Positions 8,793-16,299 of a stretch of DNA of 64,000 nt are shown piece by piece. The stretch is from Rhodothermales bacterium. Its GTDB lineage: Bacteria; Bacteroidota; Rhodothermia; Rhodothermales; VXPQ01. The notes under the pieces were generated by a model. That model made no database searches. It had not been told where the DNA came from and saw only the letters and a program-made list of their open reading frames with translations. Location: assembly GCA_022825385.1 (NCBI GenBank), contig JAJDWX010000040.1, positions 40,487 through 104,486 on the forward strand, written 5' to 3'. Position numbers and translations under genes: made by a program. Within the stretch, counting starts at the first letter, position 1. The number at the start of each line of letters is the position of its first letter.

Positions 8793-9851
8793 TCAAAAAT
8801 CTTTTAGTGCACATGCCGGTGAAATTTTTTCAACATGCCAGGCTGCCTGAGAGTCAATTTGCCTACGCAGGCGAATCATTCCGCGGGATAGGCTGACAGG
8901 AGTAATCGTCACTCCGCTTTCTCGAATAGTCCGAGCTACTGAAGGATTTCGATGTTTGCGCATCGGTCGCCTCGCTGATGCGGTAGCATAAGCATACGGA
9001 GTATATGCAAGAATACGGTCAATATCCTGTTGACTGGGTAATTGTTTTGCACCACGTTTCCAAGGAGTAAGAACTGCAACAGGTTCACTGAGCAGCATTT
9101 CGTTCCAAACTCTATTCTCATGTGCATTTGAAGAACCATGATGTGGAATTTTGAAAACTGAAGCTTTACCATTCGGATGTATTCGATTATCCAGTATTTC
9201 TAACCAGCCTTGTTTTTCAAGATCGGAACCAAGAAGAATCAATGTCTTTTTTATTTTTATCAACAAAACAACTGCTAATTTATTAAGATTTGTGGAAGAA
9301 ATACGTCGTCCTTTATTCGTTTCATTATCTTGTGAAATCAGAGATGAAATGTTTTCCAAAAAAGCATTAAATCTTTTGTCAGAAGGTGACAAAGACCATA
9401 TTTTACAATTTTTTGCCTGATATATCAGACGATTAGATAAAGCATTGACAGGCCCGCATTTTCTCTGATTTAATAAAGAAAAAATTTGATGAAGTTCTCG
9501 CATACCGTAACCAACTTTAGGTGCGGATTTATTTGCTACTGCTCCCATTCGAATAAGAAATTCCTTTTGACATAGCACACCTGCACAGCAAAATCTTGCC
9601 TGTTTACAAATATCAACGAGCTTACTTATTCCTCGCACATGGTCGTCATGCCAGTGTGTTGCAACAATAAGACGAACGACTTCGGCAGGGTTTAATCCCA
9701 ATTCTCTCAAATAAGATAATGCTGCCGGTTGATGATTTGTATTTATACAAGAATCGACAATAACCCATTTGCCATTTCCAATATGAATCAGGATGGATTC
9801 TCCATACCCAGGTCCAAAGAAATTTAGTTCTATTTGACTCTTGTCAGTCAT
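8793..9851 (-). CDS. MBL-fold metallohydrolase, ComEC/Rec2-like soluble form
   Basis: The 352-residue protein has the metallo-beta-lactamase fold. The metal-binding HxHxDH motif is seen as THWHDDH (residues 66-71), and a ComEC-type PHHGSSNAH motif lies near residue 243. These match the hydrolase domain found at the C-terminus of the DNA-uptake protein ComEC, here as a stand-alone cytosolic protein with no membrane segments. Family members are often nucleases or phosphodiesterases; the substrate here is unknown. Its start overlaps the stop of the 207-residue gene by 4 bases (ATGA), so the two are translationally coupled. AT-rich composition and the local operon suggest an accessory, possibly defence, function. 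Confidence 0.8.
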   Translation of the reverse strand: MTDKSQIELNFFGPGYGESILIHIGNGKWVIVDSCINTNHQPAALSYLRELGLNPAEVVRLIVATHWHDDHVRGISKLVDICKQARFCCAGVLCQKEFLIRMGAVANKSAPKVGYGMRELHQIFSLLNQRKCGPVNALSNRLIYQAKNCKIWSLSPSDKRFNAFLENISSLISQDNETNKGRRISSTNLNKLAVVLLIKIKKTLILLGSDLEKQGWLEILDNRIHPNGKASVFKIPHHGSSNAHENRVWNEMLLSEPVAVLTPWKRGAKQLPSQQDIDRILAYTPYAYATASARRPMRKHRNPSVARTIRESGVTITPVSLSRGMIRLRRQIDSQAAWHVEKISPACALKDF

Positions 9852-10471
9852 AATACTTGTATATTTTTTGAGATTTCTTCAGCCCACCTTGCACCGGCTA
9901 TCATATCTAATTTTGATAAGGCAGGTATATCTCGAAAAACTATATGAGATACACGTTTTTTAGTTCCCGCTAAAGATCGTTCATACCCTATACTCCAACG
10001 AAAAATGCTACCAGGACCAATTTGGTCACGATCATTTTTTGAAATTTCGGACAAGGGGATTTCTGCTTCCTCTTCAGCCAAAGATGCGTCGGCCGTTAAA
10101 TCCAATAAACGTGCCGTAAATTTTTCATCTCCAATTTCAAGTATATAACCCTCCCATTCTTGAAGTGCGTTAAACGTTATTTTCGGAATAAAATCTTTAT
10201 TTTTATTGGATATATAATTAAAAAAATATTCATCTATAAGATTACTATATATATTATTATGAGTATCTTTTGTATTATGATTTTCTGAGTATCCAATATC
10301 CAAAGAATATGTTCTAAAATCCAGAGAATATACTAGCGATATTTGTTCTTGCCTTGTACTGTTTTCTATTTCATCATTTTTTTGCAATGATGATGCTTTT
10401 TCAGATGATTTCTCATCTGAAATTGATCCTAATACATATCTATCTGTATATGCAGAAAGAAGTTGTGGCAT
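9848..10471 (-). CDS. Uncharacterised middle protein of the MBL cassette
   Basis: I cannot assign this 207-residue protein. The N-terminal half (about residues 1-100) is Asn/Ser/Asp-rich, low complexity and looks weakly constrained. The C-terminal half looks like a compact beta-rich domain, with segments such as EWEGYILEIGDEKFTARL, EAEIPLSEI, SIFRWSIGYER and RVSHIVFRD. There is no signal peptide or transmembrane segment. It is sandwiched between the 230-residue gene (2-base gap) and the MBL gene (4-base overlap), so it is almost certainly part of one functional unit. An adaptor or substrate-recognition role is only a guess. Confidence 0.65.
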   Translation of the reverse strand: MPQLLSAYTDRYVLGSISDEKSSEKASSLQKNDEIENSTRQEQISLVYSLDFRTYSLDIGYSENHNTKDTHNNIYSNLIDEYFFNYISNKNKDFIPKITFNALQEWEGYILEIGDEKFTARLLDLTADASLAEEEAEIPLSEISKNDRDQIGPGSIFRWSIGYERSLAGTKKRVSHIVFRDIPALSKLDMIAGARWAEEISKNIQVL

Positions 10472-10473
10472 AT

Positions 10474-11166
10474 TTATTCCTCCGTTAACGACATGATATG
10501 ATTTACGATTTTGTCTGCGCGCTTGAGAGATTTATCGAAATGCAGTTCCAGCAAATCAATAATTCCATGATCCGTAGTTTGCCTTTCCCAGGCATAGTGA
10601 TCATTAACTCTCACATATACACCTGTTTTGCCTCCACCAATTCGGCTTGATGGCTCTATCGTTACATTGATTTCTCCTCCCGGCGGCCTATCATCCGGGT
10701 TCACTTGCATCATGGTAATGGAGCGCATCCCCCCGTGCCTTCCATCCGGTTCAAGTTTCCTTCCCCAATCTCCCCAAGGTCCGGTGGGAGCCAATTGCCT
10801 GCCAAGTTTATCACGCACCTGCATATTTTGCACTAAGAAATGCACACTCCGATTAATCCCCATATTTCGCAAAGGCGTATGAAGCAAATGTTTCTGGAAA
10901 GTATGAACGACCAAATCCTGCAAACGAGAATAGGGCGATTGGGATGTAGTTGCTATAAAACGCTCTGGATCGACATGTATATGGAGCCAATCAGCTTCAA
11001 ATACAATCAGCTGCGGGTTGGCGTGTTTCAAAGTGGCAGATTCGACGATTTGTTTGGGTAGCAAATCTTGCCAGCCAAACCATGCTGGTGTGAAAATGGC
11101 CGGATTGAAATTGCCAAGCAAGACAAGCGAAACATCGGCAATCTCGGGTTCAGTCTTCATTGTCAT
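10474..11166 (-). CDS. Uncharacterised first protein of the MBL cassette
   Basis: The 230-residue protein has no domain I can name with confidence. Visible ordered segments are LLGNFNPAIFTPAWF (near residue 20), a region around residues 80-100 with MGINRSVHFLVQ, GPWGDWG near residue 130, GGMRSITMMQV near residue 145, and GEINVTIEPSS near residue 165. The pattern resembles cytosolic orphan families that are sporadically distributed in accessory islands (TIGR04255-like in flavour), but I cannot confirm that. It is the promoter-proximal gene of the cassette. Starts at 11166 and 11160 are both possible. Confidence 0.65.
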   Translation of the reverse strand: MTMKTEPEIADVSLVLLGNFNPAIFTPAWFGWQDLLPKQIVESATLKHANPQLIVFEADWLHIHVDPERFIATTSQSPYSRLQDLVVHTFQKHLLHTPLRNMGINRSVHFLVQNMQVRDKLGRQLAPTGPWGDWGRKLEPDGRHGGMRSITMMQVNPDDRPPGGEINVTIEPSSRIGGGKTGVYVRVNDHYAWERQTTDHGIIDLLELHFDKSLKRADKIVNHIMSLTEE

Positions 11167-11290
11167 TTTTATATAGAAACAGGTTGTTGGTATGTTTTAC
11201 GTGACCGAATAGATTGACGTGTAACATGCGTTCTGCATAAGTGCAGCGACAAGATGCCGAGACGTTTCCTGCCCATACACCGCAAGACAT
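11150..11290 (-). CDS. Possible small ORF ahead of the MBL cassette
   Basis: This 46-codon frame starts in a TGATG overlap with a 22-codon frame (11290-11358) that has a good Shine-Dalgarno sequence (GAGG, about 8 bases before its ATG). It runs 17 bases into the 230-residue gene. The two frames could be leader peptides, or one decayed small gene interrupted by a frameshift. Neither product is recognisable. Confidence 0.25.
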   Translation of the reverse strand: MSCGVWAGNVSASCRCTYAERMLHVNLFGHVKHTNNLFLYKNDNED

Positions 11291-11358
11291 CACCTTTTGC
11301 GCTTGTCCGTGAGGGCTTCTGAAGGCGCAGGCATTCTTTCAACATCGCCATTGAACAT
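11290..11358 (-). CDS. Possible 22-codon leader ORF
   Basis: It starts at an ATG preceded by TGAGG and ends in the TGATG overlap with the next small frame. It lies about 60 bases downstream of the second promoter candidate. The sequence is charged at the C-terminal end and has no known relatives that I can recall. Confidence 0.25.
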   Translation of the reverse strand: MFNGDVERMPAPSEALTDKRKR

Positions 11359-11416
11359 TGCGTCACCTCATTGACCAGCCTCAATGCCAAGGTCGCGCCG
11401 TGCGGTGGTTCCGAAC

Positions 11417-11429
11417 GTACAGAGTGTAC
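11417..11429. promoter_or_regulatory. Palindromic operator candidate
   Basis: The perfect palindrome GTACA-CTC-TGTAC overlaps the -10 element of the second promoter candidate, a classic place for a repressor site. The flanking sequence across the -35 element also holds an inverted repeat (cccgct / agcggg). Confidence 0.45.
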
Positions 11430-11452
11430 AGAAATCTTCCCGCTGGCGTCAA
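11423..11452 (-). promoter_or_regulatory. Sigma70-like promoter P2 of the MBL cassette
   Basis: On the minus strand TTGACG and TACACT are separated by 18 bases. It points towards the 230-residue gene and its -10 box overlaps the GTACA/TGTAC palindrome. Bacteroidota core promoters normally use a different consensus (TTTG and TAnnTTTG), so an E. coli-like promoter fits a foreign origin. Confidence 0.45.
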
Positions 11453-11509
11453 GGGAAGCGGGCAGGTGAACCGCGCATGGCATCGCCCGGCATAGCGATC
11501 CCTGCTCAT

Positions 11510-11539
11510 AGAATAGGGCAGCGGTCATGCGACTGTCAA
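11510..11539 (-). promoter_or_regulatory. Sigma70-like promoter P1 of the MBL cassette
   Basis: On the minus strand a perfect TTGACA and TATTCT are separated by 18 bases. It lies about 60 bases upstream of P2 in the same direction, giving a tandem promoter arrangement for the accessory operon. Confidence 0.5.
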
Positions 11540-11658
11540 GTACCCGACTCAGATGTCTTCCAGTGGGGCACACCCTGTGAGGAGCAATATGTTTTGAAAC
11601 GTTCATGGCTCAATTCAACTCTTGCATAGCGATAATACGCCATCGTCTCGCAAAAGGT

Positions 11659-12840
11659 TCACTCCACCGCGGCAATCAGAAAAAATTTCTTGCCCGCCAT
11701 CTGCTTGACCACGCCTTTCAGTTCCAGGCCGAGCAAGCGCGCAAGGGCCGCGGCCGGGTCCATCTTCGCAGTCAGGCACAACGTATTGATGTGCAACGGT
11801 TCCGCCGAGGCGGCAAGGGCCCGGCACAAAATCTTCTCCTCCGGATCCAGCGCCGGCGCCGGCTTTGCGGGCGCAGACGCCGCTCCCGGCGCAATCCCCA
11901 GTTCTTCCAGAATATCTTCCACCCGCTGAACGAGTTTGGCCTCGCCCTTCTGGATCAGCCTGTGTACGCCCTCGCTGGACGGATTGTGCACGCTGCCCGG
12001 CACGGCGAACACTTCCCGGTTCTGCTCCAGCGCAAGGCGGGCCGTAATCAACGCGCCGCCCTCTTCATGGGCTTCCACGATCAGCGCGCCCAGGGCAAGC
12101 CCGCTCACGATCCGGTTTCGGCGCGGAAAATGCGGCCCGTCCGGCGGCGCGCCCAGGGGGTATTCGGACAACAAGGCGCCCGTGGCGATCAGGTCTTCGG
12201 CAAGACGCCGATGCCGCGCCGGATACACCCGGTCGATGCCCGAACCCAGCACGGCGATCGTGCGCCCGCCCGCATCCAGCGCCGCCTGATGCGCCGCCGC
12301 ATCCACGCCATAAGCCAAACCGCTCACAATCGAAAATCCCTCCCGAACCAGCGCCTCGGTCAACTCGCCCGTCACGCGCAAGCCGTACGGCGACATGCGC
12401 CGCGTTCCCACCACAGCCAACGCGCGCATGGGGCCCTCTGCGAACGGCAAACGCCCCCGCATCCACAAAAACGCAGGCGGATCGTCTATCTGGCGCAGTA
12501 AAAAAGGGTAATTCGCATCCCCAAGGGCCACCATCTCCGCGCCAATCTCTTCGGCGAGCGCAAACTGCTTCTCGACCGCTTCTCCGCAGTCGGCGGCGGC
12601 AATCTGCGTCGCCAAATCCCGTCCGACGCCCGGAACGGACGCAATCGCCGCCGCCGAAGCGCCCAGCGCGGCCTGCGCCGACCCCATTCGCGACATAAGG
12701 GCCCGCAGGCGCCCCGAACCCACGCCCGACACCAGCGAAAGCGCCACCATCGCCCGCCGTTCCGCACGATCCAGCGCATCCGGCGTCGCCCTGCCGCCTT
12801 TGGCCCCCGCGGGCCGCTGTTTGGCCGTATTCTCCATCAT
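11659..12840 (-). CDS. dprA: DNA processing protein DprA (Smf)
   Basis: DprA loads RecA onto incoming single-stranded DNA during natural transformation. The 393-residue protein has an N-terminal HhH/SAM-like region (about residues 25-85, VSGVGSGRLRAL and VPGVGRDLA), the Rossmann-fold core with VVGTRRMSPYG near residue 140 and SGLAYGVDAAAHQAAL, GSGIDRVYPARH and SEYPLGAPPDGPHFPRRNRI, and a C-terminal winged-helix-like domain (about residues 320-393). The start at 12840 overlaps the obgE stop in ATGA. The longer ORF to 13527 runs through obgE in another frame and is rejected. Confidence 0.94.
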   Translation of the reverse strand: MMENTAKQRPAGAKGGRATPDALDRAERRAMVALSLVSGVGSGRLRALMSRMGSAQAALGASAAAIASVPGVGRDLATQIAAADCGEAVEKQFALAEEIGAEMVALGDANYPFLLRQIDDPPAFLWMRGRLPFAEGPMRALAVVGTRRMSPYGLRVTGELTEALVREGFSIVSGLAYGVDAAAHQAALDAGGRTIAVLGSGIDRVYPARHRRLAEDLIATGALLSEYPLGAPPDGPHFPRRNRIVSGLALGALIVEAHEEGGALITARLALEQNREVFAVPGSVHNPSSEGVHRLIQKGEAKLVQRVEDILEELGIAPGAASAPAKPAPALDPEEKILCRALAASAEPLHINTLCLTAKMDPAAALARLLGLELKGVVKQMAGKKFFLIAAVE

Positions 12841-13850
12841 GGCGCGCCTCTTCGGCTCTGGCGGACCGCCTCCCAAAGCCGCCGTTTCAGCGCAGGCAAA
12901 CCAAAACCCGCCACCGAACTGACAGGCAACGGCGCTACGCCTTCGGGAAACGCCTCTGCGACGATATCCGATGCGATATCCCGCTCCTCGGGAGGCAACA
13001 AATCGGTTTTCGACAACGCGACGACGCGGGGTTTGGCGAGCAAGGCGGGGTCGTAGGCGGCAAGTTCCTGCAGCAAAACTTCGTACTCCCCTCTCAGATC
13101 CTTCGAATCGATGGGAATGAGCAACAGGAGCGCCGCATTGCGCGCAATATGGCGCAAAAACCGGATACCCAGTCCTTTGCCTTCGTGCGCGCCCTCGATA
13201 ATGCCCGGAATATCCGCAATCACGAACGACTGATACTCCTCGACCCGCACGACGCCCAGCGAAGGTTTGAGCGTCGTAAAAGGATAATCCGCCACTTTCG
13301 GCTTCGCTGCCGACAACACGGAAACCAGCATGCTCTTGCCCGCATTCGGAAAGCCCACGACGCCCACGTCGGCCAGCAAGCGGAGTTCGAGCGCAAGGTT
13401 CCGCTCTACCCCCTCTTCTCCCGGCTGGGCGTGCCGGGGCGCCCGGTTCGTCGGCGACCGAAAAAACGCATTCCCCCTGCCGCCTCGCCCGCCCGTCGCC
13501 AGCGCCAGCCGCTCGCCCGCTTCGCACACCTCGCCCAGTATTTTCCCGGAATCGCGCTGTTTGACGATGGTGCCAAGCGGTACGCGCAGCACAATATCCT
13601 GACCGGAGCGCCCGGTTCGGTTGTTTCCGGCGCCCGCCTCGCCGTTTTCGGCGAAGTGGTGCCGGTTGTAGCGCAAATCGAGCAGGGTGTACAGATTGCT
13701 GTCCCCTTCGAGCAATACAGAGCCTCCGCGCCCGCCGTCTCCCCCTGCGGGACCGCCGTTCGGTTCGTATTTTTCCCTACGGAAGGCAACGGCTCCCGCC
13801 CCCCCGCGTCCGCTCCGAACGGTGATCGTTACGTAATCGACAAAGTCCAT
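12837..13850 (-). CDS. obgE: GTPase ObgE/CgtA
   Basis: Obg is an essential ribosome-associated GTPase. The 337-residue protein begins with the glycine-rich Obg fold (residues 1-158, with GGPAGGDGGRGGSV and FRSPTNRAPRHAQPGEEG). The G domain follows with the P-loop GFPNAGKSM (near residue 167), switch I YPFTTLKPSLGVV, G3 DIPGIIEGA and G4 SKTD. It has no long C-terminal extension, as in many bacteria. It is translationally coupled to dprA downstream. Confidence 0.96.
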   Translation of the reverse strand: MDFVDYVTITVRSGRGGAGAVAFRREKYEPNGGPAGGDGGRGGSVLLEGDSNLYTLLDLRYNRHHFAENGEAGAGNNRTGRSGQDIVLRVPLGTIVKQRDSGKILGEVCEAGERLALATGGRGGRGNAFFRSPTNRAPRHAQPGEEGVERNLALELRLLADVGVVGFPNAGKSMLVSVLSAAKPKVADYPFTTLKPSLGVVRVEEYQSFVIADIPGIIEGAHEGKGLGIRFLRHIARNAALLLLIPIDSKDLRGEYEVLLQELAAYDPALLAKPRVVALSKTDLLPPEERDIASDIVAEAFPEGVAPLPVSSVAGFGLPALKRRLWEAVRQSRRGAP

Positions 13851-13988
13851 AATTGTGCGCGCGTATGCGTATACTTCGCTGCCAACGCTTTCGTACCGGA
13901 TTCATGCGGCGACGGTTCTGTCTCCGTATCCTCGCAGGCCTTTACGCTTTGCAGACTTACCCAGAGTATCCCCTATAGACACTTGATT

Positions 13989-14447
13989 TTGCAAAACATA
14001 ACCATCTATACGGACGGCGCGTGCAGCGGAAACCCCGGCCCCGGCGGCTGGGCCGCTTTGCTTATGCACGAATCGCGCCGCAAGCAACTAAGCGGCGGGG
14101 CGTCGCGCACCACCAACAACCGCATGGAACTGACGGCGGCGCTCGAGGCGCTTCGACATCTTCGCACACCCTGCAAGGTGCGGCTCCACACGGACAGCGC
14201 CTATCTGGCGAATGCCTTCAACCAGAACTGGCTCCGCGGCTGGCAACGCAACGGATGGAAAACGGCGGGCAAAAAACCCGTAGAAAATCGGGATTTGTGG
14301 GAGGCGTTGCTTGCAGAAAGCGCCCGGCATCGCATAACATGGATCAAGGTCAAGGGGCATGCGGACAACGAATTCAATAACCTGGCCGACGCCGCGGCGG
14401 TAGCCGCCATGCAGGAATACAAACGTCCGCAAGATAGCGAAGCCTGA
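13989..14447 (+). CDS. rnhA: Ribonuclease HI
   Basis: RNase HI cuts RNA in RNA-DNA hybrids. The 152-residue protein has the carboxylate active site in ITIYTDGACSGNPGPGGW (Asp near residue 9), MELTAALEAL (Glu near 47), HTDSAYL (Asp near 70) and the histidine/aspartate end HADNEFNNLAD. No ATG lies near the conserved N-terminus, so I choose the TTG at 13989; a TTG at 13983 is also possible. The long ORF from 13149 is antisense to obgE and not real. Length matches E. coli RnhA (155 residues). Confidence 0.92.
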   Translation: MQNITIYTDGACSGNPGPGGWAALLMHESRRKQLSGGASRTTNNRMELTAALEALRHLRTPCKVRLHTDSAYLANAFNQNWLRGWQRNGWKTAGKKPVENRDLWEALLAESARHRITWIKVKGHADNEFNNLADAAAVAAMQEYKRPQDSEA

Positions 14448-14521
14448 TCCGACGACAGGCCGCCCCGCGCCCGCCTTCCGCCCAAGCGAAGCCAGCGGCC
14501 CATGGTTTGCGCCGCTTCCTG

Positions 14522-14773
14522 TTATTGTATTTTTTTCACGGAAATTTCAAAATCCTCCATCACAGGATTGGCCAGGAGCCGTTCGCAGGCCGCGCGCGCC
14601 GCGCGTTCGGCTGCTTCCTCCGTACGTTCGTCGATCCACATCTCCACGAACTTCCCGATACGCACCCGCTCCACCCTGTCGAAACCAAGGTTTTCAAGCG
14701 CATGGCGGGTTGTTTTTCCCTGAGGGTCCAGAATGGAGGGGCGCAAGGTAACGCGGACGCTGGCTTTATACAT
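14522..14773 (-). CDS. purS: Phosphoribosylformylglycinamidine synthase subunit PurS
   Basis: PurS is the small structural subunit that joins PurL and PurQ in the fourth step of purine synthesis. The 83-residue protein shows the family pattern: VTLRPSILDPQG, then HALENLGFDRVERVRIGKF and a C-terminal CERLLANPVMEDFEI. PurQ and PurL are not in the window. It lies 77 bases downstream of pssA. The start at MYKASV fits PurS proteins; the track's 400-codon ORF is a frame through pssA. Confidence 0.92.
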   Translation of the reverse strand: MYKASVRVTLRPSILDPQGKTTRHALENLGFDRVERVRIGKFVEMWIDERTEEAAERAARAACERLLANPVMEDFEISVKKIQ

Positions 14774-14850
14774 GGCATTGCGAAACGATAAAACAAAGGG
14801 CATACATTCCCGTCGGCGGGGCAAGCCCCAAGATACGCCATGCGCCGCTC

Positions 14851-15621
14851 TCACGCTCCCCTTTTGTCCCGCTCCGCAGGCAATCCGTTGAAAAGCGAAT
14901 ACACCGCGTAGCATACGTTGATCGACACGTAGCTGGCGAGCGCCGCAAGCAAGCCGATCTGCTGCAAGAAAATAATCAGCAGCAGGCCGATTCCGTACAA
15001 CGTCGCCTTGCGCGGATGATTCCGAATGTACGCGCGGGAAGGCCGGGGCAGCGCGTCGAATTTGATCGTGGAGATCATCAGCATCGACAAACCGATCGAC
15101 AAGGGAATGAAAACCGGCAGTCCGCCCGGGCTGAAGGGACGAAACCAGCCCGCCTCGTCGAAATTGAGAATGAAGGCCACGATAACCGCCGCCATGGCGG
15201 GCGTAGGCAACCCCCTGAAATAATCCCGCTTCTCGCCGTCGAACCGGACATTGAACCGGGCGAGGCGGACAGCCCCGCAAATGGTTGGCAAGGCCGAAAC
15301 CATCAGGCCCACAACGCCATATTCCTGCAAGCCGAACACGTAGATCAGGGCAGAGGGCGCCACGCCGAACGACACCATGTCGGAAAGCGAATCCAGTTCG
15401 ACGCCAAACAGGGTCATGCTGTCCGTAAGGCGGGCCATCATGCCGTCGAACGCATCGAACAGTCCGGCCAGCACGATCAGCCAGCAGGCGTAATCGAACC
15501 GTCCCTCGATCGTCTGCACGATGGCCAGATACCCGGACAACAGGTTCATCAGGGTAAAAAACGAGGGCACGACGGCGCGGGGCAGCCCTTTTCGTCTTTC
15601 GTCGGAATCGCCGTTCGTCAT
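14851..15621 (-). CDS. pssA: CDP-diacylglycerol--serine O-phosphatidyltransferase
   Basis: PssA makes phosphatidylserine from CDP-diacylglycerol and serine in the inner membrane. The 256-residue, multi-pass protein carries the CDP-alcohol phosphatidyltransferase signature DAFDGMMARLTDSMTLFGVELDSLSD, split here as DGMMAR and GVELDSLSD (about residues 57-80). The start at 15621 overlaps the psd stop in ATGA, so synthesis of the two enzymes of the phosphatidylethanolamine branch is coupled. Confidence 0.94.
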   Translation of the reverse strand: MTNGDSDERRKGLPRAVVPSFFTLMNLLSGYLAIVQTIEGRFDYACWLIVLAGLFDAFDGMMARLTDSMTLFGVELDSLSDMVSFGVAPSALIYVFGLQEYGVVGLMVSALPTICGAVRLARFNVRFDGEKRDYFRGLPTPAMAAVIVAFILNFDEAGWFRPFSPGGLPVFIPLSIGLSMLMISTIKFDALPRPSRAYIRNHPRKATLYGIGLLLIIFLQQIGLLAALASYVSINVCYAVYSLFNGLPAERDKRGA

Positions 15622-16289
15622 GGCTTGCGGTCCGCAACCGGAAAATGTCCAAGCATCGTTTCTCCCGCGCGCACCCGGTCCCCGACGGATACGTCCAGCA
15701 CGACGTCCCCCGGCACGAATACATCCATTCTCGACCCGAATTTTATGATCCCGAAACGCTGTCCGGCCTCCACCCGATCTCCCTTCTTTACGCGATACGC
15801 AATACGGCGGGCCACGGCGCCGGCGATCTGCCGAAAAAGCACGCGCCGCCCGGACGGATGCCGCAGGCCGATCTCCGAACGCTCGTTTCGTTCGCTTGCC
15901 TCCGGGCGCCACGCGGCAAGCCAGTCGCCCGGAATATACGCTACATGCTCCACCACGCCGGACGCCGGAATGCGATTCACGTGCACGTCGAACAGGGAAA
16001 GAAAGATAGAAACCTTTTGCGCCTCGCTCCCCACGTACGGCGGCCCAGGCGCCTCATGCTCCACAAGCACCACCTTGCCGTCCGCAGGCGCCAGCACCAT
16101 CCGGTCGGCGTCCGGCGGAGGCGTACGGACCGGGTCGCGAAAGAAAAGCAGCGCGCCGCCGCCAAGGCCCGCCGCCGCCGCGAAAAAGAGCGCGCTCCAG
16201 GGCCATGGCAAGAACAACCCGACGCCCCCAAGCGCCGCCGACAGCGCCAGCGCAACGCCTGCGATACCGTATCCTTCGCGGGCAATCAC
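15618..16289 (-). CDS. psd: Phosphatidylserine decarboxylase proenzyme (short form)
   Basis: Psd converts phosphatidylserine to phosphatidylethanolamine. The 223-residue protein is of the short (Psd-A) type: a hydrophobic N-terminus (about residues 10-45), VHVNRIPASGVVEHV near residue 105, and the self-cleavage site in IKFGSRMDVFVP near residue 185, where the serine becomes the pyruvoyl group. It lies 10 bases downstream of carB and overlaps pssA. Confidence 0.94.
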   Translation of the reverse strand: MIAREGYGIAGVALALSAALGGVGLFLPWPWSALFFAAAAGLGGGALLFFRDPVRTPPPDADRMVLAPADGKVVLVEHEAPGPPYVGSEAQKVSIFLSLFDVHVNRIPASGVVEHVAYIPGDWLAAWRPEASERNERSEIGLRHPSGRRVLFRQIAGAVARRIAYRVKKGDRVEAGQRFGIIKFGSRMDVFVPGDVVLDVSVGDRVRAGETMLGHFPVADRKP

Positions 16290-16299
16290 GCAAGCCTCC

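Larger units (their letters stand above)
11167..11658. other. Regulatory or decayed region between the MBL cassette and dprA
   Basis: This 490-base stretch holds no convincing long gene. The 145-codon minus-strand frame in the ORF track (11169-11606) reads through both promoter candidates and has no recognisable protein pattern, so I treat it as spurious. The region carries P1, P2, the palindrome and two tiny frames. It separates foreign AT-rich DNA from the core dprA gene. Confidence 0.5.

Noticed and set aside
11169-11606. 145-codon minus-strand ORF upstream of the MBL cassette
   Set aside because: It runs straight through two promoter candidates and a palindrome, has no protein-like pattern, and better Shine-Dalgarno-preceded small frames exist in another frame.
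11659-13527. 622-codon ORF extending dprA into obgE
   Set aside because: The extra N-terminal part lies in a shifted frame over obgE and has no similarity to DprA. The ATGA overlap at 12837-12840 gives the right start.
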